Below, piece by piece: positions 1 to 8,194 of a stretch of DNA of 42,064 nt. Position 1 is the first letter of the stretch; each line of letters starts with the position of its first letter. The stretch comes from Chloroflexota bacterium (GTDB lineage: Bacteria > Chloroflexota > Dehalococcoidia > DSTF01 > RBG-16-68-14), in assembly GCA_022562155.1 (NCBI GenBank), contig JADFPV010000016.1, forward strand, positions 1-42,064. The letters run 5' to 3'. The notes below the pieces were generated by a model. The model was not told the origin of the DNA. It ran no database searches and saw only the letters and a program-made list of their open reading frames with translations. Made by a program: the position numbers and the translations under genes.

Positions 1-2
1 TG

Positions 3-125
3 GGCAAGTGGCACCTGATCGCGTTCTCGGGCGGGGCGATCAGCCTCGTTGTGCTGGGGTTCAATCTCCTCGGCGATACGTTGCGGGACGTGCTCGACCC
101 GAGGCTCCGCGGCACCCTCAAGTAA
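3..125 (+). CDS. C-terminal end of a peptide ABC transporter permease (DppC/OppC type), partial
   Basis: Only the last 40 codons are in the window; the gene starts upstream. The visible residues form a hydrophobic stretch followed by GFNLLGDTLRDVLDPRL and a short basic tail ending at TAA. The pattern F-N-L-L-G-D-x-L-R-D-x-L-D-P-R is the typical C-terminus of inner-membrane permeases of dipeptide/oligopeptide ABC transporters. It lies 71 bases before the Liv ATPase gene on the same strand, so the two could share a transcript, although they belong to different transporter families. The family is clear; the exact substrate is not. Confidence 0.8.
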   Translation, partial: GKWHLIAFSGGAISLVVLGFNLLGDTLRDVLDPRLRGTLK

Positions 126-196
126 GTTTCTTCCCCACTCAAGACAGATCGTCTATCATGCAGCATTCGTGCGCACGGAAGCGTATTGGAGTCTGC

Positions 197-964
197 ATGT
201 CGCTCCTTCAAATCGACAACCTTTCGATCCACTTCGGCGGGCTCGTGGCGCTTGACGGAGTGTCATTCGAGGTGGAGGCAGGCACGATCATGGGCCTCAT
301 CGGCCCCAACGGCGCCGGCAAGACAACCGTCTTCAACTGCATCACACGCGTGTATCATCCCAATGAGGGCTCCATCCAGTTCGAAGGTCAGGAGTTGCTC
401 CGGCTGCCGCCGCATGAGATTATTCGGGCGGGAACCGCCCGCACGTTTCAGAACTTAGAGCTCTTTAGCTCGATGACGGTGCTGGAGAACCTGCTCGTCG
501 GCCAGCACTCTTCTTTTCATGCAAACCCGGCAGAGGCTGCGTTCAGCATGCCACGCAGCCGCGCAGAAGAGCGGCTGGGCGTTGAGCGAACGAATGAGAT
601 TCTGAACTTCCTTCGCCTGGAGGACTATCGCGACGTCATGGTGAGCGGTCTGCCCTTCGGCACGAAGAAGCGCGTAGAGCTGGCGCGCGCGATGGTCTCG
701 CGTCCGCGCTTGTTGCTTTTGGACGAGCCTGCGAACGGCCTCAGCCGCGGGGAGGTAAAGGTCCTGATCGAACTTGTCCGATCACTGCGCGATCAACTTG
801 GCGTTACTATCCTGCTTGTGGAGCACCATATGGGCTTGGTGATGGCCGTTTCCGATCGCGTCACAGTGTTGAACTTCGGCCGGAAGATCGCCGAGGGCAC
901 GCCAAGCGAAGTGCAGCGCGACCCGGCGGTCATCGAGGCGTACCTGGGTGATACGGGTGCTTAA
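197..964 (+). CDS. livG: Branched-chain amino acid type ABC transporter ATP-binding protein LivG
   Basis: Cytoplasmic ATPase that would power the Liv-type importer together with LivF. It shows a Walker A motif (GPNGAGKTT, about residues 35-43), the LivG-style variant signature FGTKKRVELARAM in place of a strict LSGGQ, Walker B with LLLLDEPANGLS, and an H-loop in LVEHHM. The length of 255 residues is normal for LivG. The frame is open further upstream, but the ATG at 197 has a GGAG about 6 bases before it and gives the usual N-terminus (MSLLQIDNLSIHFGGLVAL). Its end overlaps the start of livF, which implies translational coupling. The transported compound could be an amino acid, an amide, urea or another small polar organic molecule; the ATPase sequence does not tell. 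Confidence 0.93.
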   Translation: MSLLQIDNLSIHFGGLVALDGVSFEVEAGTIMGLIGPNGAGKTTVFNCITRVYHPNEGSIQFEGQELLRLPPHEIIRAGTARTFQNLELFSSMTVLENLLVGQHSSFHANPAEAAFSMPRSRAEERLGVERTNEILNFLRLEDYRDVMVSGLPFGTKKRVELARAMVSRPRLLLLDEPANGLSRGEVKVLIELVRSLRDQLGVTILLVEHHMGLVMAVSDRVTVLNFGRKIAEGTPSEVQRDPAVIEAYLGDTGA

Positions 965-1661
965 GTTCCAAGATGTGTATGCCTCCTACGGTTCCGTGCT
1001 TGCCCTGCAAGGCGTTTCCCTGAAGGTCGCTGAAGGCGAGGTGGTGGCGCTCCTGGGAGCGAATGGAGCGGGTAAGAGTTCCACGCTCCGGACAATCTCG
1101 GGCCTGCTCCGTCCCAGCAAGGGCATCGTCGAGTTCGAGGGCCGCCGCATCGACCGGACCGCCCCAGAACGAATCGTCCAGATGGGAATTTCTCAAGTGC
1201 CTGAAGGACGGCAGACGTTCACGGAGCTGACCGTTATCGAGAATTTGCGCCTGGGGGCCTACACCCGGCGTGACGGGCGCGCGGTCAAGCAGGACCTGGA
1301 GCGTGTGTACACATACTTTCCTGTGCTGGCGGAACGTCGGCGGCAGCAGGCAGGTCTTTTGAGCGGTGGCGAACAACAGATGCTGGCGATCGGCCGGGCG
1401 CTGATGGCCAAGCCGCGTCTCTTGCTGCTGGATGAGCCGTCTCTTGGCCTCGCTCCTATCCTCGTGCGGGAAATCTTCGAGATCATCGGCAAGATCAGCA
1501 AGGAGGAAGGTCTGGCGATTCTGGTAGTCGAACAAGACGCGAGCCTCGCGTTGGGCATAGCGTCGCACGGCTACGTGCTTGAGACAGGAACGGTAGCCCT
1601 CCACGACACCGCGGACAATCTGAAGAAAAGCGATTCTGTGCGTCGCGCCTACCTGGAGTAA
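948..1661 (+). CDS. livF: Branched-chain amino acid type ABC transporter ATP-binding protein LivF
   Basis: Second ATPase of the importer, paired with LivG. Motifs: Walker A GANGAGKSS, Q-loop region, full ABC signature LSGGEQQMLAIGRAL and Walker B LLLLDEPSLGLAP, followed by the H-loop after LVVEQD. At about 237 residues it is the usual LivF length. The first possible start is GTG at 948; GTG at 957 gives MLKFQDVYASYG, which matches typical LivF beginnings better. Either start overlaps the end of livG (by 17 or 8 bases). The next gene begins 5 bases after its stop, so livG-F-H-M are read as one unit. Confidence 0.93.
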   Translation: MIRVLKFQDVYASYGSVLALQGVSLKVAEGEVVALLGANGAGKSSTLRTISGLLRPSKGIVEFEGRRIDRTAPERIVQMGISQVPEGRQTFTELTVIENLRLGAYTRRDGRAVKQDLERVYTYFPVLAERRRQQAGLLSGGEQQMLAIGRALMAKPRLLLLDEPSLGLAPILVREIFEIIGKISKEEGLAILVVEQDASLALGIASHGYVLETGTVALHDTADNLKKSDSVRRAYLE

Positions 1662-1666
1662 CAACG

Positions 1667-2572
1667 ATGGAGGAGTTCGCTCAACAGGTCGTCACCGGCG
1701 TATCTATTGGCAGTATCTACGCGATCATCGCGCTGGCGATCGTCTTGATCTACCGTTCGACGAGCGTCGTGAACTTCGCTCAGGGTGAGATGGCGATGTT
1801 CACCACGTTCATCACCTGGTCCTTCCTGCTACGGATGGACTTTTGGCCCGCGTTTCTGCTCACTATTGTTGTCGCCTTCTTCATCGGCGCAGCTCTGGAG
1901 ATAGTCGTGATGCGGCCCGTGGAGCGAGCACCACACTTGAACTCGATCGTCGTCACACTCGGCCTGCTGGCGATCTTCAACAGCGTCGCCTTGTGGCGAT
2001 ACGGACCGTTGCAGAAGCCGTTCCCCGACCCGGACAACTGGTGCATTGGCGATAGTTGTTTGGAGATCTTCCAGGGCGATGCGTTCACCGCTGGGGCAGT
2101 CACCATCAGCCGGCTCAACGTCGGCATCCTCTTCGTGGCGCTGATGATTATGGTGGCGCTCTTCCTCATGTTCAACTACACGAAGCTGGGCCTAGCGATG
2201 CGAGCGACGGCGCTGAATCCTGTGGCCAGCCAGCTCGTCGGGATCAACGTCTCCCGCATGCTCGCGCTGGGCTGGGGGCTCGCGGCGGCTGTCGGCGCGG
2301 TCGCAGGCGTCATGACCGCCTCAAGTCTCAACCTCTCGATCGATATGATGGCGGGAATCCTGATATTTGGCTTCGCGGGCGCGGTGCTGGGCGGGTTGGA
2401 CAGTCCTGGCGGCGCGATCATTGGTGGGCTGAGCGTCGGGGTGTTCCAAGTGCTGGCCGGCAACTACATCGACTCACAGATCGACTTGATGGCGGCCTTC
2501 GCGATCATCTTCATAGTCTTGGTGATCCGCCCAACGGGTCTGTTCGGTCGCCGGTTGGTGCGGAGAGTGTAG
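1667..2572 (+). CDS. livH: Liv-type ABC transporter permease LivH
   Basis: Inner-membrane permease subunit of 301 residues with about eight hydrophobic segments. The N-terminal stretch with SIGSIYAIIALAIVLIYRST and VNFAQGEMAM is the hallmark of LivH-type permeases, and ATALNPVASQLVGIN matches the conserved cytoplasmic loop that contacts the ATPase. The ATG lies 5 bases after the livF stop. The segment from about residue 110 to 140 (PFPDPDNW...GDSCLEIFQGDAF) is an external loop typical of this branch. It would form a heterodimer with LivM. Confidence 0.93.
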   Translation: MEEFAQQVVTGVSIGSIYAIIALAIVLIYRSTSVVNFAQGEMAMFTTFITWSFLLRMDFWPAFLLTIVVAFFIGAALEIVVMRPVERAPHLNSIVVTLGLLAIFNSVALWRYGPLQKPFPDPDNWCIGDSCLEIFQGDAFTAGAVTISRLNVGILFVALMIMVALFLMFNYTKLGLAMRATALNPVASQLVGINVSRMLALGWGLAAAVGAVAGVMTASSLNLSIDMMAGILIFGFAGAVLGGLDSPGGAIIGGLSVGVFQVLAGNYIDSQIDLMAAFAIIFIVLVIRPTGLFGRRLVRRV

Positions 2573-2574
2573 CC

Positions 2575-3750
2575 GTGCCGCTAACACTCGCGAGGCCGGC
2601 CATGATCGGCTGGGTGCTGTTGGGGTTGTTTCTCCTCTTCTTCCCGTACCTGCACACGTGGCCAGCCGCCAGCTCGTTCTTAGACAGCGTAGACAATACG
2701 ACTGGCCTCGGAATCGGTGGCACCTTCGGCGTCTTTCAGATGACGACCCTGGGCGTGTGGCTGGTCATCCTCACTGGGCTGAACATTCTCACAGGCTATA
2801 GCGGCCAGATCTCGCTGGGCCACGGCGCGTTCGTCGCCGCCGGCGCCTACATCACCGCGATCCTGCTCGACCAGACGGCCACGCCTCTGGTCGTCGCGAT
2901 TCTCGCGGCCGCGATCGGCACGGCGGCGATCGGGTTTGCGATTGGCATTCCGTCCCTCCGGCTTACCGGGCCGTACCTCGCGATCGCTACGCTTGCGATC
3001 ATCGTCTCGATGCCGCAGTTCCTAAAGTGGGACAAGGTCAGCGAGTGGACCAAGGGCTCTACCGGCATCGACCTGCCCAGCGCGGACGTGCCGACGTTTC
3101 TTGGCTTGGACCGCTTTATGGACGATTCGCAGTGGTTGTACTACAGCGTCATGGTCCCGGCGGTCATCATGACGGTGCTCGCCTGGAACCTCACGCGGAG
3201 CCGCATCGGCCGGGCGTTCATCGCCTTGCGCGACAGCGAGATCGGCGCGCAGCAGATGGGGGTGAACGTTTCGCTCTACAAGACGCTCGCGTTCGCCATC
3301 AGCGCGCTCTACGCTGGGGTGGGTGGGGGCCTGTTCGCATATACGCAGGATTTCGTCTCGCCGGACAGCTTCGGCATCTTCCAATCGATCGAATTCCTCG
3401 TCGTCATCGTGATCGGCGGGCTCGCGTCCACGTTGGGTTCGGTACTGGCCGCTATCTTCTTTGTCTATCAAGACGGTGTTGTGCTACGGCTGGCTGAGCT
3501 GATCGGCTTCCCGGAACGTCTCCGCTGGGCGTTCTTTGGCGTGGGCCTGATCCTCATCATGATCGTTGCGCCGAACGGAGTGGCCGGACTTGTGCAAAGA
3601 CTGAAGACACTTCGTCCTGCAACAGTTCTAGAGATGTTGCGGCAAGCTCGCCCAAGTGCCATGATCAGTAGGCTCCGCAATCATCCGTTAGCGGAGCGGT
3701 TGGGACTGGGGAGAAGAGATGAACATGATCCCGGCGACGAAGAGAGCTAA
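2575..3750 (+). CDS. livM: Liv-type ABC transporter permease LivM
   Basis: Second membrane permease, 391 residues from the GTG at 2575, which begins 2 bases after the livH stop; an ATG at 2602 is the alternative start. The frame is open for another 500 bases upstream inside livH, but that part is a shadow. The family signature ILTGYSGQISLGHGAFVAAGAY is clear near residue 70, followed by the loop RIGRAFIALRDSEIGAQQMGVNV, which is the conserved ATPase contact (EAA-like loop) of LivM. The C-terminal 45 residues are a polar, Arg-rich cytoplasmic tail ending in an acidic cluster (RRDEHDPGDEES), longer than in many LivM proteins. Confidence 0.92.
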   Translation: MPLTLARPAMIGWVLLGLFLLFFPYLHTWPAASSFLDSVDNTTGLGIGGTFGVFQMTTLGVWLVILTGLNILTGYSGQISLGHGAFVAAGAYITAILLDQTATPLVVAILAAAIGTAAIGFAIGIPSLRLTGPYLAIATLAIIVSMPQFLKWDKVSEWTKGSTGIDLPSADVPTFLGLDRFMDDSQWLYYSVMVPAVIMTVLAWNLTRSRIGRAFIALRDSEIGAQQMGVNVSLYKTLAFAISALYAGVGGGLFAYTQDFVSPDSFGIFQSIEFLVVIVIGGLASTLGSVLAAIFFVYQDGVVLRLAELIGFPERLRWAFFGVGLILIMIVAPNGVAGLVQRLKTLRPATVLEMLRQARPSAMISRLRNHPLAERLGLGRRDEHDPGDEES

Positions 3751-3822
3751 CTGCAACATGACGTGCAGTACAAGAACGAAGCGACACGGGTCGCGAAGGG
3801 AGAACGACATGGAGGTACAGCA

Positions 3823-5130
3823 ATGAAATTACCAAACGTAGGCCTATTCCGGCTGGTCCTGCTTTTGGCGGCGGCGATGATGGTGCTCGCCATCGCTTGT
3901 AGCAGCGACGATGATGACGACGGAGACGGAGAACCCACCGAACCTGCCGCGGAGACCGAAGCGCCTAGCGACGGAGACGACCTGTCCTTTATCCCTGAGG
4001 ACACAACGGGCATTACTGACACCGAGATCCTAATCGGGTCACACATGCCACTGTCGGAGTCCAGCGCTGCGATCTTCGGCACCCAGATTGTGCCGGGGAT
4101 GCAAGCTTACTTCGCGTACATCAACGAGACAGAGGGCGGTGTGAACGGCCGCAAGATTCGCCTTCTTGTCGGCGACGACCACTACCTGCCGTCAGACACG
4201 AACACGGTCGTGCGGAAACTGGTAGAGCAGGACGGCGTCTTCGCCATCGTGAGCGGGCTAGGCACTGCTCAGCACACGGCGGTCTTCGAGTATCTGACGG
4301 AGAACAACATCCCTGACCTGTTCACGGCGACGGGAGCAACCCTCTTCACCGACCCGATTACGCGAACGACCTTCGGGTACAACCCGAACTACGTCCAGGA
4401 AGGCAACGCGATAGGAACCTATATTGCTGAGAACTTCCCGGAGGGCACCAGGGTTGGATTACTCATCCAGAATGATGACTTCGGCAACGATGGCAAGGAT
4501 GGCATTGAGTCCGGTCTTGAAGGCTCGGGTATCACCATCACCACGACCGAGACCTACGAAGCTGTAAATTCCGATATGACCGCCCAGGTACAGCGTCTCC
4601 GCAACGCAGACGTGGATGTCATCGCCGCCTATACGCTTCCCCTACAGTCCGGAAGCTTGATTAATAATGCGCGGTCTACGCTCGACTGGGACGTTCCGAT
4701 CATCATCTCCGGCGTTTCTGCTGACCCCATCACCATCCTTCTCGCTGGTGACGCGGGGCAAGCGGAGGGCGTGATCACCACGGCGTACCTGACGCCGACC
4801 AGTCAGACGGAACACCCCGGCATCCAGAAGCACATTGAGATCATGGCAGAGTACGGCGGTGGCGCGGATGCCACGAACTTGAGCGTGTACGGTCAGTCCG
4901 TGGCGGAACTGACTGTGAAGGTATTTAGAGACGCCGGCCAGGACATCAACCGGCGCAACGTGATCGCGGCGGCGGAGCAGGTGCGTGATTTCCTATGCAG
5001 TGTCTGCCTGGGAACGATCAATCTGAGCCCGACGGATCACCGCTCGATCGAAACGTTCTCCTTCGCGATCGCCGAGGGAGATTCGTGGGTGCTCTTCGGC
5101 GACCTCGTCAGCTACGAGTCGACGCCATAG
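3823..5130 (+). CDS. livK: Liv-type substrate-binding lipoprotein (periplasmic-binding protein type 1)
   Basis: Extracellular receptor of the importer. The ATG at 3823 is preceded by GGAGG and gives a classic lipoprotein start: a short basic N-terminus, a hydrophobic core, and a lipobox ending at Cys26 (LAIAC). An Asp/Glu/Pro-rich linker (SSDDDDDGDGEPTEP) then tethers the folded domain, as is common in monoderm-like bacteria. The rest (about residues 60-430) has the Leu/Ile/Val-binding protein fold: TEILIGSHMPLSESSA, GDDHYLPSDTNTVVRKLVEQDGVFAIVSGLGT, and the late region LSVYGQSVAELTVKVFRDAG. It lies 72 bases after livM and is followed by a strong hairpin that ends the operon. The ligand cannot be told from sequence. 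Confidence 0.9.
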   Translation: MKLPNVGLFRLVLLLAAAMMVLAIACSSDDDDDGDGEPTEPAAETEAPSDGDDLSFIPEDTTGITDTEILIGSHMPLSESSAAIFGTQIVPGMQAYFAYINETEGGVNGRKIRLLVGDDHYLPSDTNTVVRKLVEQDGVFAIVSGLGTAQHTAVFEYLTENNIPDLFTATGATLFTDPITRTTFGYNPNYVQEGNAIGTYIAENFPEGTRVGLLIQNDDFGNDGKDGIESGLEGSGITITTTETYEAVNSDMTAQVQRLRNADVDVIAAYTLPLQSGSLINNARSTLDWDVPIIISGVSADPITILLAGDAGQAEGVITTAYLTPTSQTEHPGIQKHIEIMAEYGGGADATNLSVYGQSVAELTVKVFRDAGQDINRRNVIAAAEQVRDFLCSVCLGTINLSPTDHRSIETFSFAIAEGDSWVLFGDLVSYESTP

Positions 5131-5153
5131 CTCGCAATCGCAAACGAATCGCC

Positions 5154-5183
5154 GAGAGGGCCGGGAATGTTCCCGGCCCTCTC
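5154..5183 (+). terminator. Terminator-like hairpin after the Liv operon
   Basis: A perfect 14-base inverted repeat (GAGAGGGCCGGGAA and its complement, nominally separated by TG, so the real loop is larger) lies 23 bases after the receptor gene stop. The following bases are only mildly T-rich (CTTGATT). It separates the transporter operon from the lyase gene. Confidence 0.7.
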
Positions 5184-5247
5184 CTTGATTCCGGGCCTTC
5201 TCCGCTCCTATAGTGGGGCGCGGGGACAGACTCAATCTAGGAGCAAC

Positions 5248-6276
5248 ATGTACGTACTGCAGAAGCTGAATCGGCTCGTCATCCCACGGACCGAGCTGAC
5301 CTATCCGAGCCATGTGCTCAAGATGCATCAGAACGCCGCCGGCGCGTCCGTCGACCACGTGATGCCCGACTTCGAGGACGCCTGCCCCTACGAGTTCAAG
5401 GGCGAGCCCAGCCGCAAGACAATGGTCGAGGCGCTGACGACGATCGACTTCGGCGCGAAGGTCATCGCGATCCGCCCGAACAACATCCAGTCCAAGTACT
5501 TCCTGGGCGACCTGGAAGCCATCATGCTCGGCGCCCCCGATCGCTTTCACGGCATCATCCTTCCCAAGACGGAAAAGGCCGAGGACATCGTCTACCTCGC
5601 GAAACAGCTTGATGCGCTGGAACCGAAGGGCGGCTGGACCACGACGGTGCAGATCGAGGCGCTGATCGAGACGCCGCTAGCCGTGATCAACGCCTACGAC
5701 ATCGCCAAAGCGTCCGACCGCATGGCCGGGCTGATCTTCGGCATCGCCGATTTCGCGGCCTCGATGGGCGTGCGCGATAACGTCAACAACCAGAACCAGA
5801 ACTTCCACTACGCTAAGCAGGCGACCGTCGTCGCCGCGAAGGCTGCCGGCCTTCATGCCGTCGACAACGCCTGGCTCCGGCTCGTGCGTAAGGACACCTC
5901 CGAGGAAGAGGCCAAGGAGATCTACGCCGGCCTGCGCGAGAAGAACGAAGGCTCCCGCGATCTCGGCATGGATGGCACGTGGGTGATCCACCCGCAACAG
6001 GCCGAGATCGCCAACGAGGTTTTTACGCCGTCCGACGACGAAATCGAGCAGGCTAAGGGCGCCATCGAGTACTACCACGAGGTTGGCGGCGGCTCGATCT
6101 ACAATCCGAACACCGCTGAGTTCGACGACGAAGCGACCATCAAGGCCAAGCTGATGGACTTGGCGAAGGCCGTCCAGGCCGGCAAAGTCGACGCGGATTG
6201 GCTGTCTGAACAAGCGGCGAAGTCCAAAGAAGTCACTGGCTACGACATCCTAGAAGTGATGGGCCGCGTTGGGTGA
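5248..6276 (+). CDS. mcl: HpcH/HpaI-family CoA-ester lyase, probable malyl-CoA / beta-methylmalyl-CoA lyase
   Basis: Cytoplasmic Mg-dependent C-C lyase of the CitE-like family, 342 residues. Known members split malyl-CoA or beta-methylmalyl-CoA into glyoxylate plus acetyl-CoA or propionyl-CoA. Visible family marks: DHVMPDFEDACP near residue 35 (acidic metal-binding region), KVIAIRPNN (conserved Arg), TVQIEALIETPLAVINAYDIA (catalytic Glu region) and GLIFGIADFAASMG (Asp of the metal site). The ATG at 5248 follows AGGAG by 4 bases; the longer open frame upstream runs into the terminator hairpin and is not used. The neighbouring CoA ligase genes and the mch/mcd pair downstream support the malyl/methylmalyl-CoA assignment. 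Citryl-CoA or citramalyl-CoA lyase activity remains possible. Confidence 0.8.
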   Translation: MYVLQKLNRLVIPRTELTYPSHVLKMHQNAAGASVDHVMPDFEDACPYEFKGEPSRKTMVEALTTIDFGAKVIAIRPNNIQSKYFLGDLEAIMLGAPDRFHGIILPKTEKAEDIVYLAKQLDALEPKGGWTTTVQIEALIETPLAVINAYDIAKASDRMAGLIFGIADFAASMGVRDNVNNQNQNFHYAKQATVVAAKAAGLHAVDNAWLRLVRKDTSEEEAKEIYAGLREKNEGSRDLGMDGTWVIHPQQAEIANEVFTPSDDEIEQAKGAIEYYHEVGGGSIYNPNTAEFDDEATIKAKLMDLAKAVQAGKVDADWLSEQAAKSKEVTGYDILEVMGRVG

Positions 6277-6287
6277 AATCGGTCGGT

Positions 6288-6315
6288 TTGTCATTCTGAG
6301 CGAAGCGAAGAATCT
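6288..6315. repeat. Dispersed intergenic repeat containing TCATTCTGAGCGAAGCGAAG
   Basis: This stretch between the lyase and the ligase genes matches, from memory, a short repeat seen many times between genes in several bacterial phyla, including Chloroflexota (TCATTCTGAGCGAAGCGAAGAATCT core). Only one copy is in this window, so it cannot be shown to be repeated from the sequence here. The rest of the 126-base gap shows no clear ribosome-binding site before the next gene. Confidence 0.5.
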
Positions 6316-6402
6316 ATACCCTCCCCTTCGACGCGACCTCATGAGAGGAAGATCATCATTCTCTATCCTGGGCGATGGGTCGATTTCTACGCGGCCTTAG
6401 AT

Positions 6403-7611
6403 ATGCGCTTCTACGAATTCGAAGCTAAGCAACTTCTCGCGAAGCAGGGCGTGCCCACGCCGAAGGGTGGCGTCGCGGCGACGCCTGAAGATGCCGAACG
6501 TATTGCCGGCGAGGTCGGCGGTGCCGTCGTCCTCAAGTCGCAGGTGCTCTCTGGCGGCCGCATGAAGGCCGGCGGCGTGAAGTTCGCCGACACACCCGCG
6601 GAAGCAAGGACCGCCGCCGAAGAGATCCTGAAGCTGGAGATCAGCGGCCAGCTCCCCGTGAGCGTCCTCGTCGAGGCGAAGGCCGGCATCAAGCAAGAGT
6701 ACTACCTCGGCATCACGTACGACGCTGTCGCGAAGCAGCCCGTCGCGATCTTCAGCGACATGGGCGGCATCGACATCGAGGAGGTCGCTGAGCAGCATCC
6801 CGGCCACGTCGTCAAGCACAACTTCTCGGCGCTGCTGCCGTACAGCGATTACAAGATGAAGGAGCTGATCGCGTCACTGGGCATCACTGGACGCCAGTTG
6901 ACGTCGATCACCCGCATTGGCACGCGGCTCGTGCAGGCGTTCCTCGACTACGGCTTGACGCTTGCCGAGATCAACCCGCTCTCGCAACTCGATGATGGTT
7001 CGTTCGTCGCGCTCGACTGCCACCTCGATATGGAGGAAGAGGCGCGCGACCAGCACACCGATCTGCTCGCCGAGTTCGGCATCGACGAAGACGAGACGCG
7101 CCAGGGCCGTCCGCCGACCGACTTCGAGCGCCGCGGCGCCCGGGTCGACGCGGTCGACGCGCGGGGCGTCGCGGGCCGCGTTGTCGAGTTCGACGGTGAC
7201 CTCGGTCTCGTGATCGGTGCGGGCGGCGGCAGCCTGACGATCTTCGACGCGGTGCAGCGTCACGGCGGCCGCCCGGCGAACTACTGCGAGATCGGCGGCA
7301 ACCCGAGCGTGAAGAAGGCCTGCGAGTTGACCAAGCTCGTGCTCAGCAAGCCGGGCGTCGAGAAGATCGCCGTGATCATGAACGTCGTCAGCAACACGCG
7401 CGTCGATATCGTCGCGCGCGGTGTCGTGAAGGGCGTCATCGAGTCGGGATTCGAACCGTCGGAGAAGATCGTCTTCTTCCGCATCCCAGGCGCCTGGGAG
7501 GAAGAGGGCTTCAAGATCCTCGAGAAGTACGGCGTCGAGTACGGCGACCGCACCGTCTCGTTGTCGGAGGCCGCCCGCCGCGCCGTCGAGAAGCTGGGAG
7601 AGGCTAGTTAG
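6403..7611 (+). CDS. sucC: Succinate/malate-CoA ligase (ADP-forming type), beta subunit
   Basis: ATP-grasp subunit of a CoA ligase, 402 residues. The start MRFYEFEAKQLLAKQGVPTP, the pattern GGRMKAGGVKFADTPAEA and the segment LAEINPLSQLDDGSFVALDCHLDM are typical of SucC/MtkA proteins. The C-terminal ligase domain carries GAGGGSLTIFDAVQRHGGRPANYCEIGGNPS. It acts with the alpha subunit encoded 0.6 kb downstream. Next to a malyl-CoA lyase type gene, this pair could be malate-CoA ligase (malate thiokinase, MtkAB), as in serine-cycle and related gene sets, rather than the TCA-cycle succinate enzyme. Sequence alone does not separate the two. There is no obvious Shine-Dalgarno sequence before the ATG. 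Confidence 0.88.
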   Translation: MRFYEFEAKQLLAKQGVPTPKGGVAATPEDAERIAGEVGGAVVLKSQVLSGGRMKAGGVKFADTPAEARTAAEEILKLEISGQLPVSVLVEAKAGIKQEYYLGITYDAVAKQPVAIFSDMGGIDIEEVAEQHPGHVVKHNFSALLPYSDYKMKELIASLGITGRQLTSITRIGTRLVQAFLDYGLTLAEINPLSQLDDGSFVALDCHLDMEEEARDQHTDLLAEFGIDEDETRQGRPPTDFERRGARVDAVDARGVAGRVVEFDGDLGLVIGAGGGSLTIFDAVQRHGGRPANYCEIGGNPSVKKACELTKLVLSKPGVEKIAVIMNVVSNTRVDIVARGVVKGVIESGFEPSEKIVFFRIPGAWEEEGFKILEKYGVEYGDRTVSLSEAARRAVEKLGEAS

Positions 7612-7633
7612 CCCGTCGGTACAAGTGGAGACC

Positions 7634-8191
7634 ATGAGCGATCCTTCAACGCCGGAGATCCATCCGCTTACCAACGATCGCTGGAGTGACCTCGCGACGC
7701 TCTTCGCCACGTCGCCGGTGACGCGTTCCTGCTGGTGCATGTGGCCGCGAGTTGCAGTAGGCGAGATGCACACACGCACGGCAGATCGGAACCAGCGGGA
7801 GCTCCGGGCCACCGTCAAGGCGGGTAGAGTTCCGGGGCTGCTCGCCTACGCGGATGGAGAGCCGGTCGGCTGGTGTTCCGTCGGTCCCCGCTGCGATTAC
7901 GGCCGCTCCTTTTCGGAGAGCGACGCCGAGCCCGTGTGGCTCATCGCTTGCTTCTTCCTGCGTGCTGCGCACCGGGGCCAGGGGATCGCGAGTGCTCTGC
8001 TGGAGGCCGCAGTAGCGCATGCAGCCGAGCGAGGAGCGGTCGCGGTTGAAGGACCCCCGCGCGGCTGGCGTCCCGATGACGACCCTGCGAGCCTGGAAGG
8101 CGTAATCCGGATGTTCCGCAAGGCGGGCTTTCGAGACGTAGCCGATCCCCAAGCACCCGCCGTGATGCGCAAGGACGGGTTGGAACTCTAG
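7634..8191 (+). CDS. GNAT-family N-acetyltransferase
   Basis: A 185-residue protein with a GNAT fold. The acetyl-CoA-binding region is visible as LIACFFLRAAHRGQGIASALLEAAVAHAAERGA, with the R/Q-x-x-G-x-G/A loop (RGQGIA), followed by the late motif MFRKAGFRDVA. An early CWCMWPR segment resembles a subgroup of uncharacterised GNATs. The start may be ATG 7634 (GGAG very close before it) or GTG 7625. It sits exactly between the two ligase subunit genes: 22 bases after the beta subunit, and only 3 bases separate its stop from the alpha subunit start. This suggests co-translation. Its substrate is unknown; modification of the ligase or of a metabolite are both possible. Confidence 0.8.
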   Translation: MSDPSTPEIHPLTNDRWSDLATLFATSPVTRSCWCMWPRVAVGEMHTRTADRNQRELRATVKAGRVPGLLAYADGEPVGWCSVGPRCDYGRSFSESDAEPVWLIACFFLRAAHRGQGIASALLEAAVAHAAERGAVAVEGPPRGWRPDDDPASLEGVIRMFRKAGFRDVADPQAPAVMRKDGLEL

Positions 8192-8194
8192 CCG

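Noticed and set aside
8-196. N-terminal extension of the LivG frame
   Set aside because: It overlaps the end of the upstream permease gene in another frame and has no LivG similarity; the ATG at 197 gives the normal start.
2056-2574. Open frame in front of livM within livH
   Set aside because: It lies in another frame of livH and has Arg/Gly-rich shadow composition; the GTG at 2575 is at the livH stop and fits the family.
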